A DNA stretch of 9,780 nucleotides, taken from assembly GCA_003233545.1 (NCBI GenBank), contig QILZ01000372.1, positions 1 to 9,780 of the forward strand, given 5' to 3'. The position numbers and the translations under genes were made by a program. The notes under the pieces were generated by a model. It made no database searches. It was not told the origin of the DNA and saw only the letters and a program-made list of their open reading frames with translations. This stretch comes from Spirochaetales bacterium. GTDB lineage: Bacteria; Spirochaetota; Spirochaetia; SZUA-6. This document shows positions 6,963-9,780 of this stretch, one piece after another (the stretch's first letter is position 1; every line of letters begins with the position of its first letter).

Positions 6963-9137
6963 TCACCTCTCCGGGAAAAAACTATGTATTGCCTGAACGG
7001 CAGTTAATCTATCATACAGACGGGCATAGAATATAGAGGAAATAAGGATTTTTTTAAAGTAGTCCCTGGTTTCCTTATACGGAACAGCTTCGATAAAAAG
7101 GTCATCGGGCAGAGTCTTTAAATCCCTTTCCCAGCTTCGCAGCCGCTGCAAACCCGCATTATATGAAAGAATAGCTTTCGGCACACTGTTAAGCCGCCTG
7201 TACAAACTGCCGAGATGCTTCGTCCCGAGATTAAGATTAGTAACGGGATCCTTTAGATCTATATCTTTCAGTTTTAGTTTTCTCGCTGTATCTTTAGCGG
7301 TAACAGGAAGGAGCTGCATAAGACCGACAGCACCGGCTCTCGATACGATATCTTTATCGAAATGGCTCTCTTCCCTGATGACTGCGTATAGAATAAAATC
7401 GGGAATATTTTCTCTGGCTGAATATTTCTCTATACTGTCCGTAAAAATCTCCGGATAGTACAACTGCAATTCATCTTTTTCCGGTGTCCCATTCTGTCTG
7501 CTTAGATATATCCTCATCAAATTCAACGACCGGCGGTAGAAACCTCTCCTCATCAGATCACCGGCAATCTCGAAAAGTTCCCGTCCCTTAAGGCCGTCAC
7601 CGTCGTTCTTTGCTCTTCTGTACGCATCTATGAACATTCCGTAAGTTATAAAACCCTTTATAAAGGTAAAATCGGCACTTTTCTTATTCGAAGTATACTT
7701 TCCGGCTCCATTTTTCGGCTTATCATCGAAAACCCTTTTCCGTTTGCCTTTCATATAGGAATTAAGCAGATAATAATAATTAACTGTATCCGGTTCGTGC
7801 GAAAGGCACTCACTCTCTGCCATGTTATCAGGCAATAGAAATAGCCCCAGAGATACAGCTCTGTTCAGTATATAAACAACACGGTCATGGATATACCCAG
7901 GTCCGTTTTTTCCCGTAATCCTGCATAAAGTATACAGCTTTTTCCAGTCTTTATCATAGACAAGTGAGGAAACAACACTCCCGAGTATATCGGAAAAATA
8001 ATCAGGATTACTCCATAAGGCATAGGTAGCAATTATTGCCCGAAACGCTTTATTGTATGAGCGTTTTTCATCTGTTGCAATGGTAAACCAGAGCACCCTG
8101 TCCCTCTGCGAATCATCCATCGTAAGGTCGATAACTCTGCCGAAAAGAATTTTCGCCTCAGCCGTAATACCGGCCTTTCTGTACAACCGCCCTGCCATCT
8201 CGAGTGCATCCAGATTTACCCTGCCGTGTAACTTTCCGGCAAGCCTGATGAGATAACCGGCTCCCTCTCTGTATAAACCGGCAGATAGACAGGCAAATGC
8301 ATATTCCTTTAAGGTTTCGGAAGTTTTTTTAAAAATTGTTTTATAACCGGCTTTAAAAGCTTCTTCGTAAAGTTTTATCGCTTCCTTTCGTTCTCCTCTT
8401 GCCAACAGATCCTTTGCATGGAAAAGCTTTATCTCCCACGGCATAAAAGAATCGATTCTTTTCTTCTCCAGTTTCAAAAATGCATATGCCCTGCTATGAA
8501 TAAAAGATGCCTTTTCATTAAAAAAAAGATCACGAAACAAATCCGGCCAGCCGGCGATATTCTGCCTGCACGACACCACAGCTTTAAAGAGCTTTAATTC
8601 CGGGCTATCCTCTACCTTAAGCCGACCCTCTTCTGTTCTTAAGCGTTTAAGGACTTCAACATCCTTTCTCTGCCAGTACAAAGCTTCCAGCCGCAGCCGC
8701 ATAACAGTACGGACACTACCGGAATTCTTATACCTCTTTAAGTATCTCTCTGCAACGGATAATGCTTCGGAATACCTATCCCTTTTAATGAGCTCCTTTA
8801 CGAGCAATACTCCTGCTTTTTCCTTCCATAAAGCAGGACTCTTCTGCCATGCAATTTTAAGCATCAAAAAGGCTTTATCATTCATCTTTAGATTTTTGAA
8901 GATATAGTAAAAATAGTAAGGAGCTTCCGGCCCGAGCTTCTGTATTTCTTCCATTTTAAATTTACTATAGTCGATATGCAGTAAAAAATTGAAATTACTA
9001 TTTTCTATTTTCTGTCGAAAATCAGGCAGGGGTATATCCCACACTCTTGCGGAGCTGCAACCTGTAAATGAAAGGAAGAAAGCTACAAAGAGGAAATATA
9101 CTTTAATTCGACGGAATAACGATTTTTGTTCCAGCAA
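6963..9137 (-). CDS. lipoprotein lytic transglycosylase (Slt-like, helical N-domain plus SLT catalytic domain)
   Basis: 724 residues. The enzyme cleaves the MurNAc-GlcNAc bond of peptidoglycan in the periplasm, leaving 1,6-anhydroMurNAc ends. Residues 1-26 are a signal peptide (RRIK, then a hydrophobic stretch) ending in SFTGC, a relaxed lipobox with C27 as the lipidation site. Residues 50-560 are a long run of helical, TPR-like repeats comparable to the U-shaped domain of Slt70. The C-terminal SLT domain (about 572-715) holds catalytic E590 in REESHF, GAVGLMQLLP at 602-611 and LSYNAG at 657-662. The start is TTG 9137: a TGA in the same frame lies two codons upstream, no ATG occurs before the signal peptide, and only a weak GGA precedes it. 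It follows the truncated LysM gene by 23 bases; in the restored LysM frame the two would overlap by 35 bases. uppP follows 2 bases after its stop. Confidence 0.92.
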   Translation of the reverse strand: MLEQKSLFRRIKVYFLFVAFFLSFTGCSSARVWDIPLPDFRQKIENSNFNFLLHIDYSKFKMEEIQKLGPEAPYYFYYIFKNLKMNDKAFLMLKIAWQKSPALWKEKAGVLLVKELIKRDRYSEALSVAERYLKRYKNSGSVRTVMRLRLEALYWQRKDVEVLKRLRTEEGRLKVEDSPELKLFKAVVSCRQNIAGWPDLFRDLFFNEKASFIHSRAYAFLKLEKKRIDSFMPWEIKLFHAKDLLARGERKEAIKLYEEAFKAGYKTIFKKTSETLKEYAFACLSAGLYREGAGYLIRLAGKLHGRVNLDALEMAGRLYRKAGITAEAKILFGRVIDLTMDDSQRDRVLWFTIATDEKRSYNKAFRAIIATYALWSNPDYFSDILGSVVSSLVYDKDWKKLYTLCRITGKNGPGYIHDRVVYILNRAVSLGLFLLPDNMAESECLSHEPDTVNYYYLLNSYMKGKRKRVFDDKPKNGAGKYTSNKKSADFTFIKGFITYGMFIDAYRRAKNDGDGLKGRELFEIAGDLMRRGFYRRSLNLMRIYLSRQNGTPEKDELQLYYPEIFTDSIEKYSARENIPDFILYAVIREESHFDKDIVSRAGAVGLMQLLPVTAKDTARKLKLKDIDLKDPVTNLNLGTKHLGSLYRRLNSVPKAILSYNAGLQRLRSWERDLKTLPDDLFIEAVPYKETRDYFKKILISSIFYARLYDRLTAVQAIHSFFPER
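6966..6972 (-). promoter_or_regulatory. ribosome binding site of uppP, inside the end of the transglycosylase gene
   Basis: Minus-strand GGAGAGG (6972 to 6966) lies in the last codons of the upstream gene. It is followed by TGATC and ATG 6960, giving 5-base spacing. This decides the uppP start and supports translational coupling. Confidence 0.75.
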
Positions 9138-9163
9138 AGATCAAATCCGGATTTTTTATACTA
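9103..9163 (-). pseudogene. stranded C-terminal half of the LysM domain
   Basis: With one copy of the 13-bp repeat removed, the frame of the LysM gene continues as SIKNPDLIFAGTKIVIPSN and stops at TAA (9105-9103). This is the expected second half of a LysM domain (NPDLIFAGTKIVIP). In the sequence as given, these codons are cut off from the gene by the frameshift. They overlap the first 35 bases of the transglycosylase gene in another frame. Confidence 0.85.
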
Positions 9164-9780
9164 TTTGCCCTGGCGATTTGCCCTGGCGATTTTAGGATAC
9201 AGCCAAGGATTTCTGTAATAAGTCGCTGAAATATCCCATAATGTATCGCCCCGTTTAATTACATACCAAACATCATTTGCCGAAACAGATGTTTCAGCAG
9301 AAGACTTTACTTTCGAACTGCTTTTCGCTCCTGTTTTTTTTTCCGCTGTCATCTTCCGCTTCGAAGATTTTGCCTGACCGGAAACACCGGATGCAGCCTT
9401 ACCAGCCTCGGGCTTAACTTCCGCGCTGCTCTTAACCGCGGATGATTCTACTTTACCTGCTGCGAGAGGCGGAACAGCAGGACCGGCCTCGAGGCTCCTG
9501 TAGATAAAATATGCAGCCACTGCTATTATAAGAAACCCTGTTACAATAAAAAGCAGAAGAAAAGCCGGATTCTTACGGCTTTTCTCAAGATGCTCTTTTC
9601 TTCTGTCTTCAGCTCCGATCGGATACGTTTCACCCGTAAGACTGGATTCTTCGGCTGCAGCTTCACCGATCCCGCCTTTAAAGTTATTCTCATCGGGGAG
9701 CACATCATTTAGAATTTCATCCTCCAATGATTCACCTATTTCGAAATCGGGAACAGCATCGATTTTCTCTTCGGTAAATG
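9161..9780 (-). CDS. membrane-anchored LysM protein, truncated by a frameshift; 5' end outside window
   Basis: 205 residues are visible. The frame runs through the right edge without a start or stop (FTEEKIDAVPDFEIGES precedes the TTG at 9727), so the true start lies beyond. Numbering from that TTG: an acidic cytoplasmic region (1-50), a single membrane helix at about 54-77 (PAFLLLFIVTGFLIIAVAAY), a periplasmic Ser/Lys/Ala-rich linker (80-150), then a LysM domain starting at WYVIKRGDTLWDIS (154-167) and YYRNPWLYPKIARAN (170-184). LysM binds GlcNAc-type glycans in peptidoglycan, so the protein probably tethers the inner membrane to the wall. The domain ends abruptly with RQGK and TAG at 9161, about half-way through. 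The cause is a 13-bp tandem duplication at 9164-9189. The other frame still encodes the rest of the domain. A run of nine A (plus 9334-9342) lies in the linker. First visible gene of the minus-strand cluster. Confidence 0.85.
   Translation of the reverse strand, partial: FTEEKIDAVPDFEIGESLEDEILNDVLPDENNFKGGIGEAAAEESSLTGETYPIGAEDRRKEHLEKSRKNPAFLLLFIVTGFLIIAVAAYFIYRSLEAGPAVPPLAAGKVESSAVKSSAEVKPEAGKAASGVSGQAKSSKRKMTAEKKTGAKSSSKVKSSAETSVSANDVWYVIKRGDTLWDISATYYRNPWLYPKIARANRQGK
9164..9189. repeat. perfect 13-bp tandem duplication inside the LysM gene
   Basis: TTTGCCCTGGCGA occurs twice head to tail (9164-9176 and 9177-9189), followed by a further TTT. Unit length 13 is not a multiple of three, so the second copy shifts the reading frame of the LysM gene. 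Short flanking homology (TTT) is typical of replication slippage. Confidence 0.97.

Noticed and set aside
6964..6966. GTG start for uppP
   Set aside because: It directly abuts the GGAGAGG ribosome binding site. ATG 6960 has proper 5-base spacing and gives the usual UppP N-terminus.
1..9780. Mobile elements, CRISPR array, phage or defence island
   Set aside because: No transposase, integrase, spaced direct repeats or toxin-antitoxin-like pair is visible. All long frames belong to recognisable housekeeping families.

Overview
The window looks like ordinary chromosome from a low-to-moderate-GC, diderm, non-proteobacterial bacterium. A Spirochaetota member is my best guess. The reasons are the DUF151-UVR nuclease that opens with an AEVWTVAKAEQGNAVLIRP-type N-terminus, the LysM domain of the NPWLYPKIARAN type, a lipoprotein with a relaxed lipobox (SFTGC), and a compact 720-residue FtsK. 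This is recall of family flavour, not a search, so the phylum is tentative. I see no transposase, integrase, phage gene, CRISPR array or rRNA.

Left part, plus strand: the 3' 2.6 kb of a RecB/AddB-like PD-(D/E)XK recombination nuclease that begins outside the window. It is followed by a 63-residue MshEN-like protein, possibly expressed from its own leaderless promoter, and a DUF151-UVR bifunctional-nuclease-family protein. After a weak terminator comes a good promoter (TTGACA) driving a CAU-anticodon tRNA. The acceptor stem favours the lysidine-modified isoleucine tRNA over methionine tRNA. A PaaI-type hotdog thioesterase starts 19 bases after the end of the tRNA, with no Shine-Dalgarno.

Right part, minus strand: a tight four-gene cluster read from the right edge leftwards. 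It is a membrane-anchored LysM protein, a lipoprotein soluble-lytic-transglycosylase-like enzyme, undecaprenyl-diphosphatase UppP, and the DNA translocase FtsK. Spacing is tight throughout, and two of the genes start with TTG. The products bind and cut peptidoglycan, recycle its lipid carrier, and clear DNA from the division septum, so the cluster looks like a wall-turnover and division operon. Its last gene overlaps the convergent thioesterase gene by 14 bp at the stop codons.

The most notable observation is a perfect 13-bp tandem duplication at 9164-9189 inside the LysM gene. It shifts the frame and truncates the domain. Removing one copy on paper restores a textbook LysM C-terminus (SIKNPDLIFAGTKIVIPSN, then stop) that would overlap the start of the transglycosylase gene. 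It is either a recent slippage mutation, a reversible switch, or an assembly artefact. I did not find a clearly new multi-gene system here.
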